The notes below the pieces were generated by a model that did not search any database, was not told where the DNA came from, and worked only from the letters and a program-made list of their open reading frames with translations. The translations under genes and the position numbers were made by a program. Below are positions 7,581-16,118 of a stretch of 23,417 nucleotides of DNA, in pieces (the first letter of the stretch is position 1; each line of letters opens with the position of its first letter). Source of the stretch: CAKSHP01 sp045590935 (lineage in GTDB: Bacteria > Bacillota > Clostridia > UBA1381 > UMGS1253); assembly GCA_045590935.1 (NCBI GenBank), contig JAZNSA010000024.1, positions 1 through 23,417 of the forward strand. Reading direction: 5' to 3'.

Positions 7581-9020
7581 TTACTTTTTCAGCGTATAAA
7601 CCTTATAATCCGACTTTAAGATTTCCAACGCTTTTGCCATTTGCAAGTCAAGCGTAACGATATAGGAATTTGCTTCATTTGCAATATAAATCTGCGTTGT
7701 TATATCGCATATTCCCGTTTCTGCAAGACCTTTTTTCCTTTGAAACTCTTTGACTGCCGCTTCTGTTCTTTGATTATATTCATCTACTTCATCAACATCA
7801 TATTCCATAATCGAAAGCCTTTTGTTAAGCCCGATAACTCCGCTGTCTCCCAAAGAATAGCCCGCCGCCTTGTATGGGAACTTTTCATAGGTTGTTTCGC
7901 TTAGTGGCGCAGATGCATTTTCGCAGATATAATCAGGAACAATTCCGATTTTATTTATGCTGTTTCCGTTTCTCGTATAATACTCGCCCGTTGTTACCTT
8001 GCACGCACGTCCCGCATAAAGCCCTAAAATATTTTGCGTAACCGCTTTTCCATAGGTCTGTTCGCCAACTAAAACAGCCGCTCCCGACTCTTTAAGCGCA
8101 CTTGCCAGAATTTCCGATGAGCTTGCAGTATACTCATTAACCAATGCAACAACATTGTACTTTTTTTCTTCAAGAGTTGAAACATACTCCGTTTTAATAT
8201 CGTTATATTTCATTTTATGCGTTATAATTTTTCCCTCAGGAACAAGCATTTTTGCAATATTAACAGCTCCGTCAACAAAACCGCCTGTATTATTTCTCAA
8301 ATCAATAACGATATCCTTAATATTTTGAGAATCAAAATCGCTTAGTGCCGCCGCAAACTCCGTATCTGTTCCAGATACAAATTGCGCTATATTAATATAT
8401 CCAAGCTTGTCAGTAAGCTTTGTGTATGTAACGCTCTCCTGCTTAAGCTCGCACCTTGCCATAACAAAATCGATTTTTTCTTTTCCTCTGAGAATTGTTA
8501 CCTTAACTTCAGTACCGATTTTTCCCTTCATCTTGCTTGTTACATATTCAGTAGGCAAATTTTTCATTTCTTCGTCGTTAACAGCAAAAATCAAATCTCC
8601 CTGCATTATTCCTGCCGCTTTGGCACTTCCGTCATCTAAAACGGAAACAACCTCAATATAATCGCCCTTTTTCGAAACAACAACTCCGATTCCGCCAATC
8701 GTATTATCATAAAATCTCATAACCTCTTCATACTGCTCAGGCGTATAAAATTCCGAATATTCATCAAGACTTTCAAAGAGTGCCTTTAAAAACGTATCAA
8801 GCATTTCGGGGGATGTGTTAAGCATTGTTCTTATTGTTCTCTCCAAAAGCTCCTGCTCGCTCATATCGAACTGATAAATCTCAACAACCTCTTTTGAAAC
8901 CATTTCAAAAAACATTGCCTCTTCATTAGGCGTAATAACCTTATTTTCCGCAAAAACACAGGTGTTAAACGCAACTGTTAAAATAATAAGCCACGCTGAA
9001 ATTCTTCTTACTAATTTCAT
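7581..9020 (-). CDS. S41 family C-terminal processing peptidase with PDZ and peptidoglycan-binding domains
   Basis: This 479-residue protease is probably exported; an N-terminal hydrophobic stretch (residues 9-24, ending VFAEN) serves as signal peptide or anchor. A PDZ domain lies at about 105-190 (IGGIGVVVSKKGDYIEVV, GDLIFAVND). The S41 core follows, with the catalytic serine S302 in TASSSEILASAL and the lysine K325 in GEQTYGKAVTQ; the usual GKG is GKA here. The C-terminal region (about 405-460, RTEAAVKEFQRKKGL) matches a putative peptidoglycan-binding module. This is the CtpA/CtpB arrangement, which trims extracytoplasmic proteins in the envelope or, for CtpB, in sporulation signalling. The start ATG at 9020 has AAGGAG at proper spacing. 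It is the last gene of the proB-argS run, 35 nt after argS. Confidence 0.92.
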   Translation of the reverse strand: MKLVRRISAWLIILTVAFNTCVFAENKVITPNEEAMFFEMVSKEVVEIYQFDMSEQELLERTIRTMLNTSPEMLDTFLKALFESLDEYSEFYTPEQYEEVMRFYDNTIGGIGVVVSKKGDYIEVVSVLDDGSAKAAGIMQGDLIFAVNDEEMKNLPTEYVTSKMKGKIGTEVKVTILRGKEKIDFVMARCELKQESVTYTKLTDKLGYINIAQFVSGTDTEFAAALSDFDSQNIKDIVIDLRNNTGGFVDGAVNIAKMLVPEGKIITHKMKYNDIKTEYVSTLEEKKYNVVALVNEYTASSSEILASALKESGAAVLVGEQTYGKAVTQNILGLYAGRACKVTTGEYYTRNGNSINKIGIVPDYICENASAPLSETTYEKFPYKAAGYSLGDSGVIGLNKRLSIMEYDVDEVDEYNQRTEAAVKEFQRKKGLAETGICDITTQIYIANEANSYIVTLDLQMAKALEILKSDYKVYTLKK

Positions 9021-9055
9021 AATAAACACTCCTTATCTATATTTTTACTGCATTA

Positions 9056-10750
9056 TTACATTTTCTCAGGTGCATCAATTGCAAGCATTTTTAAAACATT
9101 TGATAGCACAATTCTCGTACTATCAACCAATTTAAGCCTTGCCTTTGCCAAGCCTTCTTCCTCGCCCTTAACTCTGCACGCATTGTAAAAAGTATGGAAC
9201 ACAGATGCCAGGTCAACGCAATATCTTGTTATTCTGCTCGGCTCGTAAGCCGCAGCAGCAGCCTCAATCTCTTCGGACAAGGATGCAAGCTTTTTCATAA
9301 GCTCAATCTCGTGTGGCGAATTAAGAAGTGATGCATCAATATTTTCATATTTTTCAACCAACATGTTTTCTTCCTTTAACAAGTTGATTATTGAGCACAT
9401 TCTTGCGTGCGCATACTGAACGTAATAAACAGGATTATCGCTAGACTCCTGAACAGCCAAATCCAAATCAAAAACCATATGGCTGTCTGCCTGACGCATA
9501 TTAAAGAAAAATCTTGCGGCATCAATGCTTGTATCTTCAAGCAAATCGTTTAAGGTAACAGCCTTTCCCGTTCTTTTTGACATTCTTACGATTTCCCCAT
9601 CCTGCATTAAGCGAACAAGCTGCATTATTATAACATCAAGCTTGTCCGAATCAATTCCAAGCGCAGAAAGCGCATTTTTCATTCTTGCAACATGACCATA
9701 ATGGTCAGCGCCCCAAATGTCTATAACCTTATCGTAGCCTCTTTGCTCGATTTTGTTTCTATGATATGCAACGTCTGCCGCAAAATACGTTGGTATGCCG
9801 TTGGCACGAACTAAAACGTTGTCCTTTTCCTCACCAAAATCGGTCGACTTAAACCAAAGCGCACCATCCTTTTCATAGGTATGTCCGCTCTTTTTAAACA
9901 ACTCAACAACCTCTTTGACCGCTCCGCTCTCGTGAAGCGTACTCTCCCTGAACCAAACATCATAAAAAATTCTATAATTTTCAAGGTCGGACTTTAGCGC
10001 ACTAATATTCTTTTCAAGCGCATAACCAACAAGAGCATCTCTTCTCTCGCCGCTTTCGGCATTAACAAACTTGTCTCCGTTTATATCTGCAAATTTCTTT
10101 GCGTGCTCTTTTATATCATCGCCCTGATAACCGTCTTCAGGGAATTCAACCTTGTCCTCTCCGAGATAAAGTTGTAAATACCTTGCCTCAAGAGAATTTG
10201 CAAACTTTTCAATCTGATTTCCCGCATCGTTTATGTAAAACTCTCTTGTTACGTCATATCCTGCCCATGAAAGAAGCTCAGCAAGGCAATCGCCAAGTGC
10301 GCCGCCCCTTGCATTTCCCATATGCATAGGTCCTGTTGGATTTGCCGAAACAAACTCAACCATATACTTTTTATTTGCGCCCATATTGCTTTTTCCAAAA
10401 TCGCTTCCCTTTGTTTCAATTTCTTTCAAAACAGGACAGAGCCACGAATTGTTCAAATAAAAATTAATAAAGCCTGCTCCTGCAACCTCGCACTTATCAA
10501 TAAAACCGCCAATTTCTATATTAGAAACAATCTTAGTTGCAACCTCTCTCGGTGCAATTCTAAGCTGCTTAGTAAGAAGCATAGCCATATTTGTTGAGTA
10601 GTCGCCATTTGCCTTTTCTCTTGGTTGCTCTAAATTAACAACAATATTTTCCGCTTTCGGAAGCTCCCCCTTCTCTACCGCCTTCTCGTAAGCACAAATA
10701 AGCGTTTTCTCTAAAGTATCCTTCAAATTCTGCAAAACCGTCTTAGTCAT
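9056..10750 (-). CDS. argS: Arginyl-tRNA synthetase
   Basis: The 564-residue protein charges tRNA-Arg in the cytoplasm. The N-terminal additional domain (residues 1-110) is followed by the class I signature SANPTGPMHMGNARG, where HMGN at 143-146 is the HIGH equivalent. Later motifs are WGADHYGHVARMKNAL and RMSKRTGKAVTL, the KMSKS equivalent. The C-terminal anticodon-binding helical domain ends DSTRIVLSNVLKMLAIDAPEKM (shared DALR fold), giving the usual ArgS length. The start is ATG at 10750, with AAGGAGG just upstream at 10757-10763. It overlaps the DUF1934 stop by eight bases, a sign of translational coupling. All catalytic motifs are present. Confidence 0.97.
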   Translation of the reverse strand: MTKTVLQNLKDTLEKTLICAYEKAVEKGELPKAENIVVNLEQPREKANGDYSTNMAMLLTKQLRIAPREVATKIVSNIEIGGFIDKCEVAGAGFINFYLNNSWLCPVLKEIETKGSDFGKSNMGANKKYMVEFVSANPTGPMHMGNARGGALGDCLAELLSWAGYDVTREFYINDAGNQIEKFANSLEARYLQLYLGEDKVEFPEDGYQGDDIKEHAKKFADINGDKFVNAESGERRDALVGYALEKNISALKSDLENYRIFYDVWFRESTLHESGAVKEVVELFKKSGHTYEKDGALWFKSTDFGEEKDNVLVRANGIPTYFAADVAYHRNKIEQRGYDKVIDIWGADHYGHVARMKNALSALGIDSDKLDVIIMQLVRLMQDGEIVRMSKRTGKAVTLNDLLEDTSIDAARFFFNMRQADSHMVFDLDLAVQESSDNPVYYVQYAHARMCSIINLLKEENMLVEKYENIDASLLNSPHEIELMKKLASLSEEIEAAAAAYEPSRITRYCVDLASVFHTFYNACRVKGEEEGLAKARLKLVDSTRIVLSNVLKMLAIDAPEKM

Positions 10751-11192
10751 TTTTATCCTCCTTAGCATCTTGTAGCTTAACATCTATTTCAAGCTTATTA
10801 AAAGTTTTTTCTCCGCCTGTGTCCAAATCGTACTCCAATTTTATATGTCCGCCATTTTCATCAAAATAAGCATCAACAACCTTTGAATACGTTTCCATAA
10901 TAATAGTTCCAAAATCAAATTTATACACACATTTTTTTGCAACATTTACCTCAAAATCCAAATTCGTTTCAACGCTTCCGCTTCGCTTAACGCTAACGGT
11001 TTTTAAATCGGTCGTAACCCTTGTTCTGCAATCCTGCATCTGCGTTATATCAGGCTCATCATAAAAAATATAGTATTTCCCGTTTTTTACAAAAAAACTA
11101 ACATCAACAACGCTTTCCATATTTGTATGCTCGCCGTCCGAAAAAATATCGGACTTAATTTTTGCCGTAGCATTAATATTTTTCAATGTCAA
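10743..11192 (-). CDS. DUF1934 (YwiB-like) small beta-barrel protein
   Basis: The 149-residue product has the alternating strands of the DUF1934 family (Bacillus YwiB), a calycin-like small barrel of unknown function commonly placed directly before argS. Typical stretches are KYYIFYDEPD, VKRSGSVETNLDF and GGHIKLEYDLD. The presumed start is TTG at 11192, inside the last 20 bases of murI. The nearest Shine-Dalgarno-like run is AAGGGA, 13 bases away, so the start is uncertain and a second TTG two codons on is possible. Overlap with murI upstream and argS downstream indicates coupled translation. Its role in cell-wall or tRNA metabolism is not known. Confidence 0.8.
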   Translation of the reverse strand: MTLKNINATAKIKSDIFSDGEHTNMESVVDVSFFVKNGKYYIFYDEPDITQMQDCRTRVTTDLKTVSVKRSGSVETNLDFEVNVAKKCVYKFDFGTIIMETYSKVVDAYFDENGGHIKLEYDLDTGGEKTFNKLEIDVKLQDAKEDKND

Positions 11193-11979
11193 TTCTTTTC
11201 ACCATTCCCTTAATTTCTCTTCCCAAAAACAAACTTCCTAAATTTTCAAATCCATCTGTTTTGTCGCTGACATAATAGCTGTATTGTCCGTTTGATGTCT
11301 TTTGGTTTAGCATATTGTTTTCTATAAGATATCTCTTAACATAAAGAGCAACCTGCTCACCCGAATTAACAAGCGAAACCCCATCACCCATAATATCCTG
11401 TATCGTTTTTGAAAGCAACGGGTAATGAGTGCATCCCAAAATAAGAGTATCAATTCCTTTTTCCTTTAGCGGCACAAGATATTCTTTTGCAATAAGCCTT
11501 GCCGCTTCCGACTCTGTATGCCCATTTTCAACAAGCGGAACAAATAACGGGCACTTAACCGAGTAAACCTCCGCTTCCTCCGAAAACGCCTTAATTCTTC
11601 TCTCAAAAGCACCGCTTGAAATTGTTGCCTGCGTTGCAATAACGCCTATTTTCTTGTTTTTGGTTGTTAAAACAGCTCTTCTCGCCGCCTCGTCAACAAC
11701 TCCCGTAACAACAACATCCATACTGTCAAGCTCAGGAAGAACAACCGTACTCGCAGTTCCGCACGCAACAACGATAATTTTCGGATTAAACTGCTTTAAA
11801 AATCGTATGTCCTGAGTAACATATTTATAAAGCGTTTGCGGCGAACGAGAGCCGTATGGCACCCGCCCCGTATCGCCAAAATATACGATATCCTCGTTTG
11901 GCAGTATATTCATTATTTCCTTAACCGCAGTCAATCCTCCGAGCCCCGAATCGAAAACGCCAATCACATTATTATTCAT
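11173..11979 (-). CDS. murI: Glutamate racemase
   Basis: The 268-residue enzyme interconverts L- and D-glutamate, supplying D-Glu for peptidoglycan. Motifs in order are GVFDSGLGGLT, YFGDTGRVPYGSRS, the first catalytic cysteine C73 in VACGTAS, and the second, C183, in LGCTHYPLL. Both acid-base cysteines are present, so it should be active. The start is ATG at 11979, with GGGTGG about ten bases upstream; the open frame runs further into the ddl 3' end but lacks family homology there. It sits 22 nt after ddl, pairing D-Glu and D-Ala-D-Ala supply in one transcript. Confidence 0.95.
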   Translation of the reverse strand: MNNNVIGVFDSGLGGLTAVKEIMNILPNEDIVYFGDTGRVPYGSRSPQTLYKYVTQDIRFLKQFNPKIIVVACGTASTVVLPELDSMDVVVTGVVDEAARRAVLTTKNKKIGVIATQATISSGAFERRIKAFSEEAEVYSVKCPLFVPLVENGHTESEAARLIAKEYLVPLKEKGIDTLILGCTHYPLLSKTIQDIMGDGVSLVNSGEQVALYVKRYLIENNMLNQKTSNGQYSYYVSDKTDGFENLGSLFLGREIKGMVKRIDIEKY

Positions 11980-12001
11980 ATAGCTTCCACCCTTTAGTAC
12001 A

Positions 12002-13075
12002 TCACTTTCTTCGTTTTTGCGCAAGACTGATTAACTCGTCTAAAAGCTCCTTTGCTTCTTTTCCCGCCGCACTCCATAGCTTAGGATACATACTTATCGC
12101 CGTAAAGCCGGGCAAAGTATTAATTTCATTTATTATAACGCAGTTATCGCTTGTTCTTACAAAGAAATCAACTCTTGAAAGCCCCGCTCCGTCAACCGCC
12201 TCAAACGCTTTAATCGCACTCGCCCTGACCTGCTCATATATATCATCTTCAAGCTTTGCGGGAATTACAAGCTTTGTTGTATCACTTTTGTATTTTTCAT
12301 CATAATCATAAAATCCGCTTCCGGGGGCAACTATTTCCCCGACAGCCGCCGCAAAAACAGTATCGTTTCCTAAAACACTGCACTCAACCTCTCTGCCGAC
12401 AACAGCCTCTTCAACAACAATCTGCCTGTCGTGCTCCGCCGCAAACAAAAGCGCCTTTTTAAGCTCCTCTTTTGTTTCAACTCTTGAAATTCCAACAGAG
12501 CTTCCCGCATTCGCAGGCTTAACATACAAAGGAAAGCCAAGCTCGCTTGCAACCCTTTCTACCTCGCCGTCTATATTATCAAAGTTTTTGTCGTAAACTG
12601 CTGTCCACTTCGCCTGATTAAGACCTGCCTTTTCAAAAACCATCTTTGTATAAATTTTATTCATTCCAACGCTTGATGCTAAAACTCCGCATCCGACATA
12701 CGCAATTCCGCTAAGCTCCAAAAGCCCCTGAATTGTTCCGTCCTCGCCATACGCACCGTGCAAAACAGGAAAAACAACATCAATTTTAACAAGCTCAAAT
12801 GCCGAGTCATCTCTAAAAACAATAAGTCCCTTGTCGGCAGATGACGGCGAAATAACCGCCTTTGAAAGCTTTTCATCCTTTTCCCAGCTTCCGTCTGCAA
12901 TTTTTGAAACGTCTCCTTCATACAAAAACCAAGCTCCGCTCTTATTTATGCCAAGCATTAAAACATCATATTTCTCTCTGTCAAGATTGTTTATAATAAA
13001 TGTTGCAGAAAGCCTCGAAACCTCGTGCTCTGACGACTGTCCTCCAAAAATAACCGCAACAGTTTTCTTTTCCAT
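12002..13075 (-). CDS. ddl: D-alanine--D-alanine ligase
   Basis: The 357-residue ATP-grasp enzyme makes the D-Ala-D-Ala dipeptide of peptidoglycan. The N-terminus VAVIFGGQSSEHEVS is diagnostic. ATP-grasp elements are YVKPANAGSSVGISRV, REVECSVLGND and EINTLPGFTAISMYPKLW. The omega-loop reads SGFYDYDEKY, with the tyrosine typical of D-Ala-D-Ala or D-Ala-D-Ser ligases and not the VanA-type D-lactate ligases. No van regulatory or racemase genes adjoin, so a housekeeping role is most likely. The start ATG at 13075 has GGAGG upstream. It is 38 nt after proA. Confidence 0.94.
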   Translation of the reverse strand: MEKKTVAVIFGGQSSEHEVSRLSATFIINNLDREKYDVLMLGINKSGAWFLYEGDVSKIADGSWEKDEKLSKAVISPSSADKGLIVFRDDSAFELVKIDVVFPVLHGAYGEDGTIQGLLELSGIAYVGCGVLASSVGMNKIYTKMVFEKAGLNQAKWTAVYDKNFDNIDGEVERVASELGFPLYVKPANAGSSVGISRVETKEELKKALLFAAEHDRQIVVEEAVVGREVECSVLGNDTVFAAAVGEIVAPGSGFYDYDEKYKSDTTKLVIPAKLEDDIYEQVRASAIKAFEAVDGAGLSRVDFFVRTSDNCVIINEINTLPGFTAISMYPKLWSAAGKEAKELLDELISLAQKRRK

Positions 13076-13113
13076 TTTTTATGCCTCCGATTTTATATTT
13101 TTATATCCGATAA

Positions 13114-14361
13114 TCATTCTCTTATCTGACCATTTCCGTATATCACATATTTCGTTGTTGTAAGCTCTTTTAGCCCCATAGGTCCTCTGGCGTGCATTTT
13201 CTGCGTACTTATTCCTATTTCCGCTCCAAAGCCAAACTCAAAGCCATCGGTAAACCTTGTTGAAGCATTAACATAACCCGCCGCCGCATCAACCAAATCC
13301 ATAAATCTTTGAGAATTTGCATAGCTGTTTGTAATAATCGCTTCGGAATGCTTTGTGCCATGTTTATTTATATGCGAAATTGCCTCGTCAATATTATCAA
13401 CAATTTTTACAGACATTATATAATCGTTATATTCCGCATAAAAATCCTGCTCCGTTGCAGGCGTTATATCCTTGCAAATTTTTCTGCACTCCTCGCACCC
13501 TCTCAGCTCTACCCCATTTTCTTCAAGCGCCGCTTTTACCTTTGGCAAAAAGCTTTCAGCTACGCTTCTTGCAATAAGAAGGCTCTCCGCCGCATTGCAA
13601 ACAGACGGCCTGCTCACCTTTGCATTAACAACAACGCTTAAAGCCATTTTTTCGTCAAAATCTTCATCTATATATATATGACAGTTTCCCGTTCCAGTTT
13701 CAATAACGGGAACAGTTGCATTTTCAACAACCGAACGAATAAGCCCCGCTCCGCCCCTTGGAATTAAAACATCTATATATCCGTTTAATTTCATCATCTT
13801 TGTTGCAACATCTCTTGATGTATCCAAAACAAGCGAAATGCAATTTTCGTCTACGCCCGATTTTTTAAGCGCATTTCTCATAACGCAAACAAGCGCCTGA
13901 TTTGAATAAAAAGCCTCGCTTCCGCCCCTTAACAAAACAGAGTTAGACGACTTTAAGCACAAAACTGCCGCATCAACCGTAACGTTAGGTCTCGCTTCAT
14001 ATATAATTCCTATAACGCCAAGCGGAACTCGCTTTTTTCCTATAACTAATCCGTTAGGTCTTTTAACCATTCCCAAAACTTCGCCAATCGGGTCTTCAAG
14101 CGCACAAACCTGCCTCACACCCTCGGCAATCTGCCAAATTCTTTCCTTTGAAAGAGCAAGCCTGTCTGCCATAGCTTTTGAAATTCCCTTTTCTTTTGCA
14201 TTTTTCAAATCTATTTCATTTTGCTCTAAAATATATCCGCTATTTTCCAAAAGCTCATCTGCAATGCATAAAAGCGCCTTGTTTTTTTCGTTGCTCCCAA
14301 GCTTACTCAAAGCGTAGGAAGACTCCTTAACAAGCTCAGCAGTCTTTATCAAATCAAACAT
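13114..14361 (-). CDS. proA: Gamma-glutamyl phosphate reductase
   Basis: The 415-residue NADPH-dependent enzyme reduces glutamyl-5-phosphate to glutamate semialdehyde, the second step of proline synthesis. It shows the aldehyde dehydrogenase-like layout: GLVIGKKRVPLGVIGIIYEARPNVT, then SSNSVLLRGGSEA, LIPRGGAGLIR, and the catalytic cysteine C255 in RPSVCNAAES. The C-terminal STRFTDGFEFGFGAEIGIST and HARGPMGLKELTT are ProA signatures. The length is normal. The start ATG at 14361 follows CGGAG. The gene is 18 nt downstream of proB. No proC is present in the window. Confidence 0.96.
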   Translation of the reverse strand: MFDLIKTAELVKESSYALSKLGSNEKNKALLCIADELLENSGYILEQNEIDLKNAKEKGISKAMADRLALSKERIWQIAEGVRQVCALEDPIGEVLGMVKRPNGLVIGKKRVPLGVIGIIYEARPNVTVDAAVLCLKSSNSVLLRGGSEAFYSNQALVCVMRNALKKSGVDENCISLVLDTSRDVATKMMKLNGYIDVLIPRGGAGLIRSVVENATVPVIETGTGNCHIYIDEDFDEKMALSVVVNAKVSRPSVCNAAESLLIARSVAESFLPKVKAALEENGVELRGCEECRKICKDITPATEQDFYAEYNDYIMSVKIVDNIDEAISHINKHGTKHSEAIITNSYANSQRFMDLVDAAAGYVNASTRFTDGFEFGFGAEIGISTQKMHARGPMGLKELTTTKYVIYGNGQIRE

Positions 14362-14379
14362 TATATCAACTCCGAATTA

Positions 14380-15174
14380 TTATTTTTCTATCTTTGAATA
14401 AAACGCCGTTCCAAAGCTGTTATTTTCCAAAACATCATATATATGCTCAGGATTATCACCATTTAATATAACCATATCAATGCCTGCATCGTTTGCAATC
14501 TGCGCTGCTTTAATTTTGGTAATCATTCCGCCTGTTCCTCGGCTTGAACCCGCTCCGCCTGCAAGCGAACGAATTTCGTCATTAACCTCAAATACATCTC
14601 TTATAAGCTTTGCATCAGCGTGCTCCTTTGGGTTTTTGTCAAACAATCCGTCGATATCACTAAGCATAACAAGCAAATCCGCACCAACAAGCTTTGCAAC
14701 CATTGCAGAAAGCGTATCATTATCGCCAAATTCAACCTCTTCAGTTGCAACCGTATCATTCTCATTAACAATCGGAATAACATTGTATTCCATAAGCGTT
14801 TCAAACGTATTTTGCGCATTTTGCTTCTTAATCGGATTTTCAACAACATCATACGTCAACAAAACCTGCGAAACCGTATTGTTATACTCGCCGAAAAGCT
14901 TATCGTATAAATACATAAGCTCACACTGCCCAATCGCCGCCATAGCCTGCCTGTGAGGAAGAGCCTTAGGCTTTCCAATTCCTATTTTAGCCGCTCCGAC
15001 CGCAATCGCACCCGACGAAACCAAAACAATATCTTTTCCCGCATTTCTAAGGTCGGATAGCACCTTAACAAGCATCTCAACCTTTCTTATATTTATCTTT
15101 CCGCTATCGTGCGTAAGGGTAGAAGTTCCAACCTTAAACACAATCCTTTTTGCATTTGAAAAGCTCTTTTTCAT
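14380..15174 (-). CDS. proB: Glutamate 5-kinase, short form without PUA domain
   Basis: The 264-residue amino acid kinase phosphorylates glutamate to start proline synthesis. Visible motifs are RIVFKVGTSTLTH at the N-terminus, LVSSGAIAVGA, NENDTVAT, FGDNDTLSAMVA and GTGGMITKIKAA. The protein stops after the kinase domain. The C-terminal PUA domain of longer ProB enzymes (about 370 residues) is absent, a known variant in Firmicutes. The start is ATG at 15174 with AAGGTGG upstream. It is the first gene of the seven-gene minus-strand run and directly follows a good sigma-A promoter. Confidence 0.95.
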   Translation of the reverse strand: MKKSFSNAKRIVFKVGTSTLTHDSGKINIRKVEMLVKVLSDLRNAGKDIVLVSSGAIAVGAAKIGIGKPKALPHRQAMAAIGQCELMYLYDKLFGEYNNTVSQVLLTYDVVENPIKKQNAQNTFETLMEYNVIPIVNENDTVATEEVEFGDNDTLSAMVAKLVGADLLVMLSDIDGLFDKNPKEHADAKLIRDVFEVNDEIRSLAGGAGSSRGTGGMITKIKAAQIANDAGIDMVILNGDNPEHIYDVLENNSFGTAFYSKIEK

Positions 15175-15211
15175 TTTGACCACCTTGCCCAACATATAAT
15201 ATATCTATTCT

Positions 15212-15240
15212 ATTATATATTGTTTTTCAAAAAAAGTAAA
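15212..15240 (-). promoter_or_regulatory. Sigma-A promoter of the proB operon
   Basis: On the minus strand TTTACT (15240-15235) and a perfect TATAAT (15217-15212) are separated by 17 nt. Transcription would begin near 15205, about 30 nt before the proB start. No other convincing promoter was seen in the short gaps down to 7581, so this may drive the whole run. Confidence 0.7.
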
Positions 15241-15345
15241 GCGAAATCTTATATTTTATTCTGTTTTTTTTAATATTTTTTCGTGTACATAAAATATTCA
15301 CAAAAAATTTCTTGTTTTTACCTTTATTATTTTATTTTTATGTGG

Positions 15346-15351
15346 TATACT
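15346..15351 (+). promoter_or_regulatory. Candidate -10 for the response regulator operon
   Basis: TATACT lies 45 nt before the response regulator ATG in the divergent gap. The expected -35 position (about 15323-15328) reads TTTATT, a weak match, which would suit an activator-dependent or autoregulated promoter. Confidence 0.35.
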
Positions 15352-15396
15352 TAATATAAGTTTCAAAAAACGCAAATTTTTTTAGGGGGAATTTTT

Positions 15397-16083
15397 ATGC
15401 AGAATACAAAAATTTTAATTGTAGACGACGATGTTAATATCTGTGAACTTATTAAAATTTGTCTTGAAAAAGAAGGCTATGATACTTCTATTGCAAATGA
15501 CGGTCTTGAGGCAATTGAAGAATTTAAAAAATATCAGCCTAATATTGTTCTTTTGGATATTATGATGCCGAAGATAGACGGATTTCAGGTTTGTCGTGAA
15601 ATAAGAAAGGAAAGCAACATTCCAATTATTATGCTTACGGCAAAAGGTGATACGTTTGATACCGTTTTGGGTCTTGAGCTCGGCGCAGATGATTATATGT
15701 CGAAGCCTTTTGAAAGCAAAGAGCTTCTGGCAAGAATTAAAGCTGTGTTGCGCCGCTTTGAGCCTAAGGTTGATAATTCAGTAAGCGAGGTAAGCTTCCC
15801 GAATTTATCTATAAATATGACAAATTACGAGCTTAAGCTTTCGGGCAAGAGCGTTGATATTCCGCCTCGTGAGCTCGAACTTCTCTTCTTCTTATGTGTA
15901 CATAAAAATCAGGTATATACAAGAGAGCAGCTGTTAGAGCAGGTCTGGGGCTTTAACTACTGCGGAGAATCAAGAACAGTTGACGTTCACGTTAAAAGGC
16001 TTCGTGAAAAGCTTGAGGGGCACGAAGCTAATTGGCAGCTTAAAACAAAGCATCGTGTCGGATATGTTTTTGAGGCAAAATAA
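15397..16083 (+). CDS. OmpR/PhoB-family response regulator
   Basis: The 228-residue regulator has a receiver domain with acidic pocket ILIVDDD, phospho-acceptor D54 in VLLDIMMP, T81 in MLTA and K103 in MSKPF. A winged-helix DNA-binding domain follows, with ELELLFFLC, TREQLLEQVWG and the recognition-helix region SRTVDVHVKRLREKL. The start ATG at 15397 follows AGGGGGA. The sensor kinase gene is 35 nt downstream and htrA comes next, so it probably controls an envelope-stress regulon including its own operon. This role is inferred from gene order and resembles the Bacillus CssR-HtrA link. Confidence 0.95.
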   Translation: MQNTKILIVDDDVNICELIKICLEKEGYDTSIANDGLEAIEEFKKYQPNIVLLDIMMPKIDGFQVCREIRKESNIPIIMLTAKGDTFDTVLGLELGADDYMSKPFESKELLARIKAVLRRFEPKVDNSVSEVSFPNLSINMTNYELKLSGKSVDIPPRELELLFFLCVHKNQVYTREQLLEQVWGFNYCGESRTVDVHVKRLREKLEGHEANWQLKTKHRVGYVFEAK

Positions 16084-16118
16084 TCATCTGTTAAAATTTC
16101 AACTTCGGAGGTTAAGAT

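Noticed and set aside
12002..13075. VanA-like D-Ala-D-Lac ligase linked to vancomycin resistance
   Set aside because: The omega-loop has the FYDY tyrosine of D-Ala-D-Ala/D-Ser ligases and there are no vanH, vanX or vanS/vanR neighbours.
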